The notes: a model not told the origin generated them from the letters alone. Counted from the first letter of the stretch, positions 22,244 through 32,177 are shown. The stretch: 64,000 nucleotides of DNA from Glycomyces niveus (GCF_017592475.1 NZ_JAGFNP010000002.1:273135-337134), one strand, 5' to 3'. Numbers and translations: made by a program.

Positions 22244-24685
22244 ATGCCGCCTTTGCAACGACGAGTGCTCCTCGGAGGGGCCCTCGGCCTCGTCGGCGCG
22301 GGCGCCGCCACCGCCGCGCTGCTCTCGCGCGGCGGCGACCGGGGCGTCATCACCGCGCTCCCCGACGAGGCCGAGCCCTGGGCCGGGTCGGGCCCGCTCG
22401 ACTTCGCCGCGCTCCGCGATCGCGCCCGCGCCCTGCTCACCGGCGGCGTCACCGACACCGCCGACACCGACTACGGGCGGCCGCTGCGCGTCCTCGACCG
22501 CGAGTCCTTCGAGGACTGGGAGGCCATGGATCGCAGCGAGGGCCGCACCGCGCTCTGGGCCGACATCGGCCCTGTCAGCGAACCGCTGGCCTTCACCAAC
22601 TCGTACGTGCGCCTGCGCCGCCTCGCCCTCGCCTGGGCCACCCCCGGCACCGACCTGTTCGAAGGCCCCGTCGCCGCCACCGCCATCGTCGACGCCCTCG
22701 ACCTGCTCTACCGGTCCGGCTACAACGAGCACGCCGAGCCGTCCGGCAACTGGTACTGGTGGGAGATCGGCTCGCCCGCGGCGCTCATGCAGACCTGCGT
22801 CCTCATGCACGACCACATTCCCGCCGAGCACCTCGGCCACTACCTCGCCGTCGTCGACCGCTTCTGCCCCAACGCCGACGACCGCGTCTCCTCGCCCGGC
22901 CAGCGCGAGACCGGCGCCAACCGCGCCGACAAGGCCGCGATCCTCGCCCTGCGCGGCCTCGTCGGCGAGGACTTCGCCAAGCTCGACCTCGCCCGCGACG
23001 GCCTCTCCGACACCGCCGAGGACGGCGCGAACAGCCTGTTCCGCCTCGTCGACGAGGGCGACGGCTTCCACCGCGACGGCTCGTACATCCAGCACGGCCA
23101 CGTGCCCAGCACCGGCAGCTACGGGCTCGTCCTGCTCAACTCGGTCACGCTCGCCCTCGCGCTCCTGCAGGACTCGGTCTGGCAGGTCACCGACCCCGAG
23201 CTCGAAGGCCTCTACGACGCGGTCGACCGCTCGTTCACGCCGTTCACCGAGGACGGGCTGTTCATGGACTGCCTGCGCGGCAGGGCGATCGCCCGCCCGA
23301 CCCAGCGCGACAGCCACACCGGCCCCGAGATCACCGCCGCCCTGCTCGCCCTCGCCGAGTTCGCCCCGGCCGCGCACCGCGACCGGTGGCGGTCGCTCGC
23401 GCGCGGCTGGATCGAGCGCTCGGCCGTGCCGCACTTCGAGCGCATGGACCTGCGCGGCATCCGGCAGGCCAAGGAGCTCCTCGCGGACGCCTCGGTCGAG
23501 GCCGCGCCCCGCCCGGAGCTGACGCGGATCTACCCGAACATGGCCCGCCTCCTGGTGCGCCGGCCCGGGTGGTCGTGGGCGCTGTCGATGTCCTCGCGCC
23601 GTGTCGCCGGGTACGAGATGGTCGGCGGCGAGAACCTGCAGGGCTGGTACCTCGGCGACGGCATGTCCTACCTGTACACCGTGGACGACCCGCTCCAGTT
23701 CGGCGACGAGTTCTGGCCCACCGCGAACCCCTACCGCCTCCCGGGAGTCACCGTGGACTCCCGCAAGCGCGAGGTCGTCGGCGTCGGCCACGACATGGTG
23801 CTCCACCTGCCCGGGAACGACGTCGCGGGCGGCGCGACCCTCGACGACCGGTACGCGGCGGCGGCCATGGACCTCGTCGCCGAAGGCTCCTCGCTGCGCG
23901 CCAAGAAGGCCTGGTTCGTCGTCGGCGACGTGGTGTGCGCGCTCGGCGCGGGCATCACCGCCGCCGACGGCCGCGCCGTCTGGACCACTGTGGAGCACCG
24001 CAACCGCCACGAGGACGGCGACCGCCGCATGGCCGTCGACGGCGCGTTCCCCGACGAGGACACCGACCTCAAGACGCCCATCGAGGGCGCCTCCTGGGTC
24101 CACCTGCCCGGCACTGCCGGGTACGTCTTCCCCGCCGGGAGCGCCGGCCTGCACGCGGGGCGCGAGACGCGCCGCGGCTCCTGGAACGACATCGAGCAGG
24201 GGCCTACCACCGGAGGCGGCGACACCGAGGTCCACACCCGCCGCTACTCGACCCTCTGGTACGACCACGGCGTGTCCCCTGTGGACGCGTCGTACGCCTA
24301 CGTCCTGCTGCCGACCGCGACCGCCGCCGAGACCGCCGTCTGGGCCGCCCACCCGACCGTCGCCATCACCGCCAACACCACTGCGGTGCAGGCGGTCGAA
24401 GCCGACGGCCTCATCGCCGCCCACTTCTGGCGGGCCGGTGACGTCAGCGGCCTCGCTTGCGACGGCCCCGCCTCCGTGATCGTGACCCGGATTGACGACG
24501 GCCTCGCGGTCGCCGTGGCCGACCCCGGCCGCACCGCCGCCGAGATCGTCATCGAACTGCCCTACGCCGCAAGCGAAGTCGTGGAATCCGACGACACCGT
24601 CACCGTCGAGACCGGGGACAAGGCCAGGCTCACCGTCCGCACCGAAGGCTCCCTGGGCGCCACCCACACCGCCCGGCTGCGCTGA
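22244..24685 (+). CDS. Polysaccharide lyase family 8 (hyaluronate/chondroitin/xanthan lyase type)
   Basis: Secreted lyase of 813 residues. The N-terminus MPPLQRRVLLGGALGLVGAG is Tat-like or Sec-like and is followed by the alpha/alpha-toroid domain to about residue 380 and then the beta-sandwich domains. GNWYWWEIGSPAAL supplies the aromatic patch. GANRAD has the catalytic Asn (226), YIQHGHVPSTGSYG the catalytic His (284) and Tyr (293). The family eliminates uronic-acid-containing polymers such as hyaluronan, chondroitin or xanthan side chains; which one is not clear. TACTAT at 22198-22203 may be its -10 box. It stands alone between egtA and kdpE. If the substrate is sulfated, closeness to the sulfur island could be meaningful, but that is speculative. 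Confidence 0.9.
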   Translation: MPPLQRRVLLGGALGLVGAGAATAALLSRGGDRGVITALPDEAEPWAGSGPLDFAALRDRARALLTGGVTDTADTDYGRPLRVLDRESFEDWEAMDRSEGRTALWADIGPVSEPLAFTNSYVRLRRLALAWATPGTDLFEGPVAATAIVDALDLLYRSGYNEHAEPSGNWYWWEIGSPAALMQTCVLMHDHIPAEHLGHYLAVVDRFCPNADDRVSSPGQRETGANRADKAAILALRGLVGEDFAKLDLARDGLSDTAEDGANSLFRLVDEGDGFHRDGSYIQHGHVPSTGSYGLVLLNSVTLALALLQDSVWQVTDPELEGLYDAVDRSFTPFTEDGLFMDCLRGRAIARPTQRDSHTGPEITAALLALAEFAPAAHRDRWRSLARGWIERSAVPHFERMDLRGIRQAKELLADASVEAAPRPELTRIYPNMARLLVRRPGWSWALSMSSRRVAGYEMVGGENLQGWYLGDGMSYLYTVDDPLQFGDEFWPTANPYRLPGVTVDSRKREVVGVGHDMVLHLPGNDVAGGATLDDRYAAAAMDLVAEGSSLRAKKAWFVVGDVVCALGAGITAADGRAVWTTVEHRNRHEDGDRRMAVDGAFPDEDTDLKTPIEGASWVHLPGTAGYVFPAGSAGLHAGRETRRGSWNDIEQGPTTGGGDTEVHTRRYSTLWYDHGVSPVDASYAYVLLPTATAAETAVWAAHPTVAITANTTAVQAVEADGLIAAHFWRAGDVSGLACDGPASVIVTRIDDGLAVAVADPGRTAAEIVIELPYAASEVVESDDTVTVETGDKARLTVRTEGSLGATHTARLR

Positions 24686-24692
24686 CCGGCGG

Positions 24693-25367
24693 CTACGGCT
24701 TGAACCGGTACCCCATGCCCGGCTCGGTGAGCAGGTGCACCGGCCGGGCCGGGTCCGCTTCGAGCTTGCGGCGCAACTGGGCCATGTACTGGCGCAGGTA
24801 GTTCGTCTCCCGGTCGTAGTTCGGGCCCCACACGCGGTGCAGCAGCTCGCGCTGGCCCACGAGCTTCCCGGGGTTGCGCAGGAGCACTTCGAGGAGCTGC
24901 CACTCGGTCTTGGTGAGGCGCACCTCCGCGCCGTCCCGCTTGACCGTCCGCGCCGCAAGATCCACTGTGGCCGAACCGATCTCGGTCGCCGGAGAGTCGC
25001 CGCCCGCGTTCCCGCGGCGGGTCGCGGCCCGCACCCGGGCCAGCAGCTCCCCGATGTCGAACGGCTTGGTCACGTAGTCGTCGGCGCCCGCGTCGAGCGC
25101 GGCGATCTTCTCGGCGCTCGCGGCGCGGCCCGAGAGCACCAGGATCGGCGCGCTCGTCCACCCCCGCAGGCCCGCGATGACCTCGGTGCCGTCCATGTCC
25201 GGCAACCCCAGGTCGAGCACCACGAGGTCGGGGACGAGCGCCGCGGCGGCGCGCAGCGCCTGCGCCCCGTCGGGCGCGGTCGCCACCTCGTACCCGTGCG
25301 CGGTCAGGTTGATCCGCAGCGCCCGCGCGATCTGCGGTTCGTCGTCCACGACGAGGATCTTGATCAC
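24693..25367 (-). CDS. kdpE: KdpE-like response regulator
   Basis: OmpR-class response regulator of 224 residues. The receiver starts KILVVDDEPQIARALRINL and has the phospho-acceptor Asp in DLVVLDLGLPDMDG, the Thr/Ser in VLSGR and Lys in YVTKPF. The C-terminal winged helix includes LTKTEWQLLEVLLRNPGKLV and ETNYLRQYMAQLRRKLE, the latter matching KdpE closely. The GTG start overlaps the kdpD stop by 4 bp. It should activate a K+-ATPase operon under potassium limitation or osmotic stress. No kdpFABC lies within this window. Confidence 0.92.
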   Translation of the reverse strand: MIKILVVDDEPQIARALRINLTAHGYEVATAPDGAQALRAAAALVPDLVVLDLGLPDMDGTEVIAGLRGWTSAPILVLSGRAASAEKIAALDAGADDYVTKPFDIGELLARVRAATRRGNAGGDSPATEIGSATVDLAARTVKRDGAEVRLTKTEWQLLEVLLRNPGKLVGQRELLHRVWGPNYDRETNYLRQYMAQLRRKLEADPARPVHLLTEPGMGYRFKP

Positions 25368-27889
25368 TCCGTTCCCTTCTCTTCCACGTGCGGCAGCGCC
25401 AGCACCATCGTCAGCCCGCCGCCCGGGGTCGCCTCGGCCACGAGCGAGCCGCCCATGGCCTCCGCGAGCCCGCGCGAGAGCGCGAGGCCCAGCCCCACAC
25501 CGGTCGTGTTGTCGCGGTCGCCGAGCCGCTGGAACGGCGTGAACATCAACTCCCGGCTCTCGTCCGGGACGCCGGGGCCGCGGTCGACCACCCGCAGCTG
25601 CACCAGCTCCCCGTGCCGGCCCGCGATCACCAGCGGCGGCACGCCCTGTGGGCTGAACCGCAGCGCGTTCGCCACCACGTTCACCAGGATCCGCTGCAGC
25701 AGACCGGGATCGGCCGATACCTCCGGCAGGTCCGGGGCCACGTCGAGCCGCACGGCCGCCGCCGCGTCCCCGATCTCGTCGAGCGCCCACGGCACCGCGT
25801 CGTCCAGCGCCACCGGCACCGGGTTCGCCCCGAGCACCCCGGCCTGGAGCCGCGACATGTCGAGCAGGTTGTCGACCAGGCTCGTCAGCCGCGCCAGCGA
25901 CGTCTCGGCCGACTCCAGCAGCTCGTCGTGCTCATCCGGCGTGAACAGGTCCCCGGTGGACCGCAGGCTCGACACCGCGACGCGCGCCGACGCCAGCGGC
26001 GTCCGCAGGTCGTGCGAGACGGCCGCGAGCAGCGCCGTGCGCAGCTTGTCCGTGTCCGTGAGCCGCTGCACCGCGGCCGCCTGCCGCTCCAGCCGCTCGC
26101 GCTCCAGCGCCGCGGCCGCGTGCATCGCGAACGCCTGCGCGATCCGCCGGTCAGCCGCCTCCAGGGTGTGCCCGCGCAGCGCCAGCGCCAGGTCGTCGCC
26201 GATCGGCAGGTCGTTCTCCGCCGCTCCCGGGCTCGCGCAGCCCTCGCCCGCGCACGCGACGACCCGCCACAGCTTGGCGTCCTGCCGCTCGGCCGGGCCC
26301 GCCCCGGCCTCGGTGCGCTCGAGGAGCGTCGCCGACTCGAGCGAGAACGTCTCCCGCAACCGCTCCAGCAGGTCCTCCACCCGGCTGCCGCCGCGCAGCA
26401 CGGTCCCCGCGAGCGTCGCCAGCGTCTGCGCCTCCGTGCTCGCCCGCGCCGCCAGCCGCGCCCGCGACGCCGACAGGTTCACCACGCTCGCTCCGCCCAG
26501 CGCCAGCGCGATGAAGATCGCCAGCGAGATCAGTTGCTCCTGGTCGTGGACCTTGAGCGTGTTGTACGGCTCGGTGAAGAAGTAGTTGAGCAGCAGGCTG
26601 CCCGAGAGCGCGCCCAGCAGCGCCGGCCACATGCCGCCCGCGAGCGTCAGCCCCATGACCGCGGTGAGCACGATGAGGATCATCGTCGTGAGCGACAGCT
26701 CCTCATGCAGCGGCAGCATCGCCATGCACAGCGCCGGCACCCCGAGGATCGCCAGCGCGATGCCGAGCCGCCTGCGGCCGGCGACCACGCCCCGCCCCCC
26801 GGACGGCCGCTTCACTGTGGCGACCCGCTCGTGGCTCACCAGGTGCACGTCGATCTTCCCGGAGCTGGCCGCCGTCGTGACGCCAACGCCGCGCGAGAGC
26901 ATCTGCGCGAACCGGCCCCGCCGCGACGCCCCCAGCACCAGCTGCGTGGCGTTCACGCCGCGCGCGAACTCCAAGAGCGCGTTCGGGATCGCCCGCCCCA
27001 CCACCTGGTGGTACGAGCCGCCGAGGCCTTCGACGAGATTCCGCTGCCGGGCCAGGTTCCGCGCCGACCGCGCGCTGGTGAGCCCGTCCCCGGAGGCCAC
27101 GTACACGGCCTTGAGGTCGGCCCCGCCCGACCGCGCCGCGATCCGCGCGGCCCGCCGGATGAGCGTGTCGCCCTCGTCGCCGCCCGAGAGCGCCACGACC
27201 ACGCGCTCCTTCGACTCCCACGTCGCGGTGATGTGCTGGTCCTCGCGGTACTGCTCGAGCTGGTCCTCGACCTTGTCCGCGAGCCACAGCAGCGCGATCT
27301 CGCGCAGCGCCGTCAGGTTCCCGACCCGGAAGTAGTTCGCGAGCGCCGGCCCCACCTTCTCGGGCGGGTACACGTTCCCGTGCACCATGCGGCGGCGCAG
27401 CGCCTCGGGGGTAATGTCGGCGAGTTCGACCTGGTCGGCGCGGCGCACCACCTCGTCGGGGACGGTCTGCTCCTGCGGCACCCCCGTGATCTGGGCGACC
27501 ACGTCGTTGAGTGACGCCAGGTCGTGCACGTTCACCGTCGAGATGACGTCGATCCCGGCGTCGAGCAGCTCGTCCACGTCCTGCCAGCGCTGGCCGTTGC
27601 GCGAACCGGGCGCGTTGGCGTGCGCGAGCTCGTCGACGATGGCCACCGCGGGAGCGCGGGCGAGGACGGCGTCCACGTCGAGCTCGGCGACGCCGCCCAC
27701 GACCTTCCGGGGCACCTCCTCGAGGCCTTCGAGCAGCTCAGCGGTATGGCGCCGCCCGTGGGTCTCGACGAACCCGACGACCACGTCGGTGCCGCGGGCA
27801 CTGCGGCGGCGGGCCTCTTCGAGCGCGGCGAAGGTCTTGCCGACCCCCGGGGCCGCGCCGAGGTAGATCCGCAGTTCGCCACGTGACAC
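25364..27889 (-). CDS. kdpD: KdpD-like sensor histidine kinase
   Basis: Membrane sensor kinase of 841 residues. The N-terminal KdpD domain carries the Walker-like [16 protein letters not shown] and [14 protein letters not shown]. Next is a Usp-like domain near residues 250-370, then four membrane segments near 395-490. A GAF-like region follows, and then the kinase core with [15 protein letters not shown] (His) and ATP-binding motifs including [10 protein letters not shown] and [12 protein letters not shown]. The GTG start is chosen because AATGAT (27896-27901) stands 6 nt upstream, as for a leaderless mRNA; an ATG 12 codons earlier lacks signals. The reading frame far upstream to 28915 is shadow of uppP. 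It is cotranscribed with kdpE. Confidence 0.92.
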   Translation of the reverse strand: MSRGELRIYLGAAPGVGKTFAALEEARRRSARGTDVVVGFVETHGRRHTAELLEGLEEVPRKVVGGVAELDVDAVLARAPAVAIVDELAHANAPGSRNGQRWQDVDELLDAGIDVISTVNVHDLASLNDVVAQITGVPQEQTVPDEVVRRADQVELADITPEALRRRMVHGNVYPPEKVGPALANYFRVGNLTALREIALLWLADKVEDQLEQYREDQHITATWESKERVVVALSGGDEGDTLIRRAARIAARSGGADLKAVYVASGDGLTSARSARNLARQRNLVEGLGGSYHQVVGRAIPNALLEFARGVNATQLVLGASRRGRFAQMLSRGVGVTTAASSGKIDVHLVSHERVATVKRPSGGRGVVAGRRRLGIALAILGVPALCMAMLPLHEELSLTTMILIVLTAVMGLTLAGGMWPALLGALSGSLLLNYFFTEPYNTLKVHDQEQLISLAIFIALALGGASVVNLSASRARLAARASTEAQTLATLAGTVLRGGSRVEDLLERLRETFSLESATLLERTEAGAGPAERQDAKLWRVVACAGEGCASPGAAENDLPIGDDLALALRGHTLEAADRRIAQAFAMHAAAALERERLERQAAAVQRLTDTDKLRTALLAAVSHDLRTPLASARVAVSSLRSTGDLFTPDEHDELLESAETSLARLTSLVDNLLDMSRLQAGVLGANPVPVALDDAVPWALDEIGDAAAAVRLDVAPDLPEVSADPGLLQRILVNVVANALRFSPQGVPPLVIAGRHGELVQLRVVDRGPGVPDESRELMFTPFQRLGDRDNTTGVGLGLALSRGLAEAMGGSLVAEATPGGGLTMVLALPHVEEKGTE

Positions 27890-28159
27890 GGACCCATCAT
27901 TCCCCGCGACGCCGCGACCGGCCATCAAGAAAGCGTCAAAGGTGCGCAACTTCTCGCCCTCGACTCCTTGGGGCGCAGTCCTGGCGCGCCTCACCCCGCT
28001 CGCGTGTGCCGAGCGGTCACAGGACCGAGTCTGGCAAGATGTCCCCGTCGCGCCGGGAGCCGCAAGCAGGCCCGTGCGACGCCTGACCGTCGATGTGACG
28101 AAAGAAGCGCCAATGCACACTCCCCCCTGCAGGACCCGTGCCCGGAAGGGGGCCTCCGA

Positions 28160-29002
28160 ATGGTCGACATGACCTGGTTCGAGGCCATCGTGCTCGGGGT
28201 CGTCCAGGGCCTCACCGAGATGCTGCCGATCTCCTCCTCCGCGCACCTGCGCCTCACCTCGGCGCTCTTCTTCGAAGAGGACGCGGGCGCCTCCTTCACC
28301 GCCGTCACCCAGCTCGGCACCGAGACCGCCGTCCTCCTCTACTTCTGGAAGGACATCGTCCGCATCCTCGTGGCCTGGTGGAAAGGCCTGTGGGACAAGG
28401 AACTGCGCGGAGAGACCGACTACCGGCTGGGCTGGTACGTCATCGTCGGCACCCTCCCGATCGTGTTCTTCGGCCTCATCTTCAAGGACGCGATCCGCGA
28501 GGGCGCCCGCAACCTCTGGCTCGTCGCCTTCAGCCTCATCTTCTTCGGCCTGCTGCTCGCGCTGGCCGAACTCGTGGGCAAGAAGACCCGCACCTGGGAC
28601 GACTTCCGGATGAAGGACGGCCTCATCCTCGGCTTCGCGCAGGCGGGCGCGCTCATCCCGGGCGTCTCCCGCTCGGGCGGCACGATCACGGCCGGCCTCT
28701 TCATCGGCCTCGACCGCTCGGTGGCTGCCCGGTACTCGTTCCTCCTGGCGATCCCGGCCGTGTTCGGCGCGGGCATCCTCAGCCTCGGCGACGTGTTCGA
28801 CCCGGCCACGGAGGGTTCGGTGCCGAGCGGCGCGCAGATGCTCGTGGCGACGATCATCGCGTTCTTCGTGGGGCTCGCGGCCGTGCACTGGATGCTCAAG
28901 TGGGTCGCCAAGCACAGCGTGTTCATCTTCGTCTGGTACCGCTGCATCCTCGGCGTCGCCGTCGTCATCATGCTGGAGACGGGCTACCTCTCCGCCACTT
29001 AG
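28160..29002 (+). CDS. uppP: Undecaprenyl-diphosphatase
   Basis: Integral membrane phosphatase of 280 residues that recycles undecaprenyl pyrophosphate for cell-wall synthesis (BacA/UppP family). The catalytic segments are [15 protein letters not shown] near residues 18-32, with the conserved Glu and Ser, and [16 protein letters not shown] near residue 170 with the PGxSRSG motif. About eight hydrophobic segments are visible. The ATG at 28160 follows GGAAGGGGG; an ATG three codons on is the alternative. The 270-bp space to kdpD holds no convincing extra gene. A strong hairpin follows. Expression may affect bacitracin tolerance, as is known for the family. Confidence 0.95.
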   Translation: MVDMTWFEAIVLGVVQGLTEMLPISSSAHLRLTSALFFEEDAGASFTAVTQLGTETAVLLYFWKDIVRILVAWWKGLWDKELRGETDYRLGWYVIVGTLPIVFFGLIFKDAIREGARNLWLVAFSLIFFGLLLALAELVGKKTRTWDDFRMKDGLILGFAQAGALIPGVSRSGGTITAGLFIGLDRSVAARYSFLLAIPAVFGAGILSLGDVFDPATEGSVPSGAQMLVATIIAFFVGLAAVHWMLKWVAKHSVFIFVWYRCILGVAVVIMLETGYLSAT

Positions 29003-29016
29003 ATCCCAAGCGCTGC

Positions 29017-29049
29017 AAGGAGGGCCGGTCCGACGGGCCGGCCCTCCTT
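29017..29049. terminator. Bidirectional terminator between uppP and the EamA gene
   Basis: AAGGAGGGCCGG (29017-29028) pairs perfectly with CCGGCCCTCCTT (29038-29049) around a 9-nt loop. It serves the two convergent genes. Confidence 0.8.
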
Positions 29050-29053
29050 CGGG

Positions 29054-29986
29054 TCAGCGCCGCGACTCGGCGGCGGCGAGCGCCGCGATCGAGCCGAGCA
29101 GGATCAGCGACCCGGCCGCCGTCGGCGCCGTCATCGGCTCGCCGAGGACCAGGACCGCGAGGAACGCGGCCGTGACCGGCTCGATCAGCATCATCACCGA
29201 GGCGGTCGTGGCCCGCACCAGCGCGGCCCCCGCGAAGTAGAACGGGTACGCGAGCGCGGTCGTGAACGCCGCCAGGTAGGCGATGAGCGCGATCGACTGC
29301 CCGGTGCCGCCGCCGTGGGGGAGCAGGCCCTCGATCCAGGCGGGCACCAGCAGGACGGCCGCGCCGATCCCGAAGGACCACATCGTGAGCGTGAACGGGT
29401 CCTCGCCGTCGCCCTTGCGGCCCGTGTACCGCCCCAGGAGCGTCACGGTCGCGTACCCGGCGGCCGACAGGAGCGAGAGCGCGACGCCGGGCGCGGTCAC
29501 GACCCCGGGGGCGTTGCCGCCCACGAGGACCGCGAGGCCGGTGAGCGCCCCGGCGACGGCCAGCAGGCCGCCGCGGCCGAGCCGCTCCCCGAGCAGGAAC
29601 CGCGACCCGAGCGCGGTGAGGATCGGACCCGACCCGAGCGTGAGCAGCGTGGCGGCGGCGACCCCGGTGGCCTCGACGGCCGCGAAGTACGCGGTCTGGA
29701 AGACCGCCATGCCGATCCCGGTCCCGGTGAGCAGGGCCGCGCGGCGGCCGAGCGGATGCGGCGACCGCACGCGGGGTCGCCGCGGCCGCAGCGCCGTGAA
29801 CGCCAGGAGCAGGACGAGGCCGCCGAGGTGGCGCCAGAACGAGACGGCAGCGGGGCCGAACTCCCCGGCCCGGTAGACGAGTTCGGCGGCGGCGCCGGTG
29901 GTGCCCCAGGCGAGGCCGGTGACGGTGAGATAGGCCAGGCCGCGCCGGGCGGGCGCGGCAGAGCGGACGAGTGTTGACGTGGACAT
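29054..29986 (-). CDS. EamA/DMT-family transporter
   Basis: Drug/metabolite transporter of 310 residues with ten hydrophobic segments formed by two EamA repeats of about 140 residues each (first repeat about 17-150, second about 160-300). GLAWGTTGAAAELVYRAGEF near the start and FGPAAVSFWRHLGGLVLLL are typical of the RhaT/EamA group, and LIEPVTAAFLAVLVLGEPMT marks the second repeat. Such proteins export amino acids or metabolites, but the substrate here is unknown. GGAGA lies just upstream of the ATG. It is monocistronic and its 3' end shares a terminator with uppP. Confidence 0.88.
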   Translation of the reverse strand: MSTSTLVRSAAPARRGLAYLTVTGLAWGTTGAAAELVYRAGEFGPAAVSFWRHLGGLVLLLAFTALRPRRPRVRSPHPLGRRAALLTGTGIGMAVFQTAYFAAVEATGVAAATLLTLGSGPILTALGSRFLLGERLGRGGLLAVAGALTGLAVLVGGNAPGVVTAPGVALSLLSAAGYATVTLLGRYTGRKGDGEDPFTLTMWSFGIGAAVLLVPAWIEGLLPHGGGTGQSIALIAYLAAFTTALAYPFYFAGAALVRATTASVMMLIEPVTAAFLAVLVLGEPMTAPTAAGSLILLGSIAALAAAESRR

Positions 29987-30143
29987 GCGTTCTCCAGCAG
30001 GGAGCGAACGGACTGATGCTCTCGTCTGCGGGCATGCCTCAAGGCGCGTCGGCTCAGAACGCCGTGCGCGGCAATCGAACAGGTGCCCGCCCTAGGCGGC
30101 GGGCGGGGGAAGGAATCCCAGCGGCATGGAGCCACCCTACCGG

Positions 30144-31289
30144 TCAGGCCAGGCCCGCGCCCAGCCGCCGCAGGCCCTCCGCGATCACCTCGGGCCGCTT
30201 GCAGAACGCGAACCGCACCACCGGCCGGGGCGACTGGTCGAGGTAGAACACCTGGGTGGGGATGGCGACGACCCCGCACCGCTCGGGCAGCTCCAGGCAG
30301 AACCGCAGCCCGTCCCCGTACCCGAACGGCGCGACGCTCGCGGTGACGAAGTAGGTGCCCTCCGGTTCGTACACGTCGAACCCGATCTCCTCGAGCCCGT
30401 GCACCATCAGGTCGCGCCGCTCCTGGTAGCCCGCCGCGTAGCCGCGGTAGAACCCGTCGTCCGAGCCCAGCGCGGCCGCGATGCCGTACTGGAACGGCGT
30501 GCCGGACGCGAACGACAGCCACTGCTTGACGTCCTGCACCCGCGCCACGAGCTCGGCCGGACCCGTGGCCCAGCCGATCTTCCAGCCGGTGACCGAGAAC
30601 GTCTTCCCGGCCGAGCCGATGGTGACCGTGCGGTCCCACATGCCCGGCAGCGACGCGAGCGGCACGTGCTCGCGGCCGTCGAAGACCAGGTGCTCGTACA
30701 CCTCGTCGGTGACCACGAGCAGGTCCCGCTCGACCGCGAGCGCGGCGACGGCCGCCAGCTCGTCGCGGTGCAGGACCGTCCCGGTGGGGTTGTGCGGGGA
30801 GTTGATCAGCAGCAGCTTGGTCCGCTCGGTGACGGCGGCCGCCAGCCGGGCGCTGTCCAAGCGGTACTCGGGCGCTTCGAGCCGCACGGGCACGAGCGTC
30901 CCGCCGGCCATGGTGATCGCGGCCTTGTAGGAGTCGTAGCTCGGCTCGAGCGCGATGACCTCGTCCCCGGGGTCGACGAGGGCGAGCATCGCGGCGGTGA
31001 GCGCCTCGGTGGCCCCGGCGGTGACGGTGACGCCGTCGGCCGGGTCGGGCGTGAGGCCGTACCAGCGCTCCTGGTGTGCGGCGATCGCCTGGCGCAGTTC
31101 GGGAACGCCCGCGAGCGGCGGGTACTGGTTGTGCCCCTCGCGCATCGCCGCGGCGGCCGCCTCGATCACGTGCGCGGGGCCCGACTCGTCGGGGAAGCCC
31201 TGGCCGAGGTTCACCGCGCCGTGGCGCTGCGCGAGCGCCGACATGGTCGTGAAGATCGTGGTCTGGGGCCGACGGCCGGGTCCGCTCAT
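30144..31289 (-). CDS. PLP-dependent aminotransferase, class I/II
   Basis: Fold type I aminotransferase of 381 residues. The conserved glycine-rich VTVTAGATEALTAAMLAL binds the cofactor phosphate, SPHNPTGTVL has the Asn that contacts PLP, VVTDEVYEHLVFDG holds the Asp-x-x-Tyr pair, and SAGKTFSVTGWKIGW carries the Schiff-base Lys. The overall pattern (NLGQGFPDESGP near the N-terminus) resembles YbdL/kynurenine or methionine aminotransferases and actinobacterial DapC-like enzymes; the amino donor cannot be fixed. The ATG at 31289 has GAGGAGG upstream. It appears monocistronic. Confidence 0.9.
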   Translation of the reverse strand: MSGPGRRPQTTIFTTMSALAQRHGAVNLGQGFPDESGPAHVIEAAAAAMREGHNQYPPLAGVPELRQAIAAHQERWYGLTPDPADGVTVTAGATEALTAAMLALVDPGDEVIALEPSYDSYKAAITMAGGTLVPVRLEAPEYRLDSARLAAAVTERTKLLLINSPHNPTGTVLHRDELAAVAALAVERDLLVVTDEVYEHLVFDGREHVPLASLPGMWDRTVTIGSAGKTFSVTGWKIGWATGPAELVARVQDVKQWLSFASGTPFQYGIAAALGSDDGFYRGYAAGYQERRDLMVHGLEEIGFDVYEPEGTYFVTASVAPFGYGDGLRFCLELPERCGVVAIPTQVFYLDQSPRPVVRFAFCKRPEVIAEGLRRLGAGLA

Positions 31290-31332
31290 GGTGCCTCCTC
31301 GTGGAACCCGGCCATCATCCCAGGCCTGCCCG

Positions 31333-31686
31333 TCAGTCGTCGGCAGGCCAGCGCCCGTCGGCCTTGGCGCGCTCGATCTCGGCGAACCCGGCCGGGCGCA
31401 TCCGCCCCGCCGCGATGAGCGCCTCGGCGATGCCCCGGTTCCGCTTCGACCACGGGCTGCGCTTGGTCCGCGGCGAGTACCGCTGCAGGAACGAGTCGCC
31501 GTCGAGGCGCTTGCGGTGCCCGTCGATCCACCCGAAGCACAGTGCGGCCTCGAGCGCCGGGCCGATCCGCAGCCGTCCTTCCGGCGAGCGCTCCTTGCCG
31601 ATGCGCAGCCACACCGAGGTCTCGTCCGGGTGGGCTTCGAGCCAGGCCTCCCACGCTTCGCGGTCGGGGAGATCGAGCGCGTCCAC
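31333..31686 (-). CDS. YdeI/OmpD-associated-family-like short protein
   Basis: Protein of 117 residues. The core WLEAHPDETSVWLRIGKERS ... ALCFGWIDGHRKRLDGDSFL and QRYSPRTKRSPWSKRN matches the YdeI/OmpD-associated (DUF1801-related, bacteriocin-protection) family. Most members are about 190 residues, so this one has only the N-terminal part; the frame ends cleanly in a stop, so it may be a short natural variant or a truncation. The GTG start lies 1 bp after the stop of the VOC gene, so the two are one transcription unit. Function is poorly known. Confidence 0.75.
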   Translation of the reverse strand: MDALDLPDREAWEAWLEAHPDETSVWLRIGKERSPEGRLRIGPALEAALCFGWIDGHRKRLDGDSFLQRYSPRTKRSPWSKRNRGIAEALIAAGRMRPAGFAEIERAKADGRWPADD

Positions 31687-31687
31687 G

Positions 31688-32092
31688 CTAGGCCGCCTTC
31701 GTGACCGCGGCGAGCGTGTCGAGGTAGTGCCGGTTGAACATGACGGCGAGGACGTTCCCGAACGGGTCGACGAACGAGGCCGTCTCGAAGTCCTCGCCGC
31801 GCACGATCTTCGGCTCGTACTCCTTGGCGCCCATGGCCGTCAGCCGCTCGATGGCGGCGTCGAGGTCGTCGACGTGCCAGTACGCGATCGCGCCGCCGGG
31901 GCCGGCGCTCATGTCGTGCGGCGCCCACTCGGCCTGGGCGATTCCGATCTCGTGTTGGTAGTCGCCCACCCGGAACTCGATGTAGCCCGGCACCTCGAAG
32001 TACGGTCCGGCACCGAACAGGTCGCTGTACCAGGCCTTCGCGGCCTCCAGGTCCTCGGCGAAAAAGCTGATGGTGCTGAATCCTCGCAGCAT
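31688..32092 (-). CDS. VOC-family (glyoxalase/bleomycin-resistance fold) protein
   Basis: Protein of 134 residues with one beta-alpha-beta-beta-beta repeat pair. MLRGFSTISFFAEDLEAAKA starts the first module with WYSDLFGAGPYFEV, and AYWHVDDLDAAIERLTAMGA starts the second with SFVDPFGNVLAVMFNRHY. Potential metal ligands are the His and Glu of the second and final strands. It is a lyase-, dioxygenase- or binding-type member whose substrate is unknown. It is divergent from a WYL regulator across a perfect long palindrome, so it is probably controlled by it, together with the YdeI-like gene behind. Confidence 0.88.
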   Translation of the reverse strand: MLRGFSTISFFAEDLEAAKAWYSDLFGAGPYFEVPGYIEFRVGDYQHEIGIAQAEWAPHDMSAGPGGAIAYWHVDDLDAAIERLTAMGAKEYEPKIVRGEDFETASFVDPFGNVLAVMFNRHYLDTLAAVTKAA

Positions 32093-32133
32093 GTGCGTGC
32101 TCCTTTGTCGTCGTTGAACACCACGCTATGGCC

Positions 32134-32160
32134 CATTGCGGAAGGTTCGCTTCCTCAATG
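32134..32160. promoter_or_regulatory. Long palindromic operator between VOC and WYL genes
   Basis: CATTGCGGAAG (32134-32144) and CTTCCTCAATG (32150-32160) are inverted arms matching at 10 of 11 positions around GTTCG. The dyad lies between the divergent VOC gene (start 32092) and WYL regulator (start 32178) and is the likely binding site of that regulator. Confidence 0.65.
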
Positions 32161-32177
32161 CGTGCGAGAATCGGAAA

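Noticed and set aside
27968..28159. Upstream extension of uppP and a 15-codon frame starting at 28039
   Set aside because: No ribosome binding site, no family resemblance, and the uppP homology starts at 28160.
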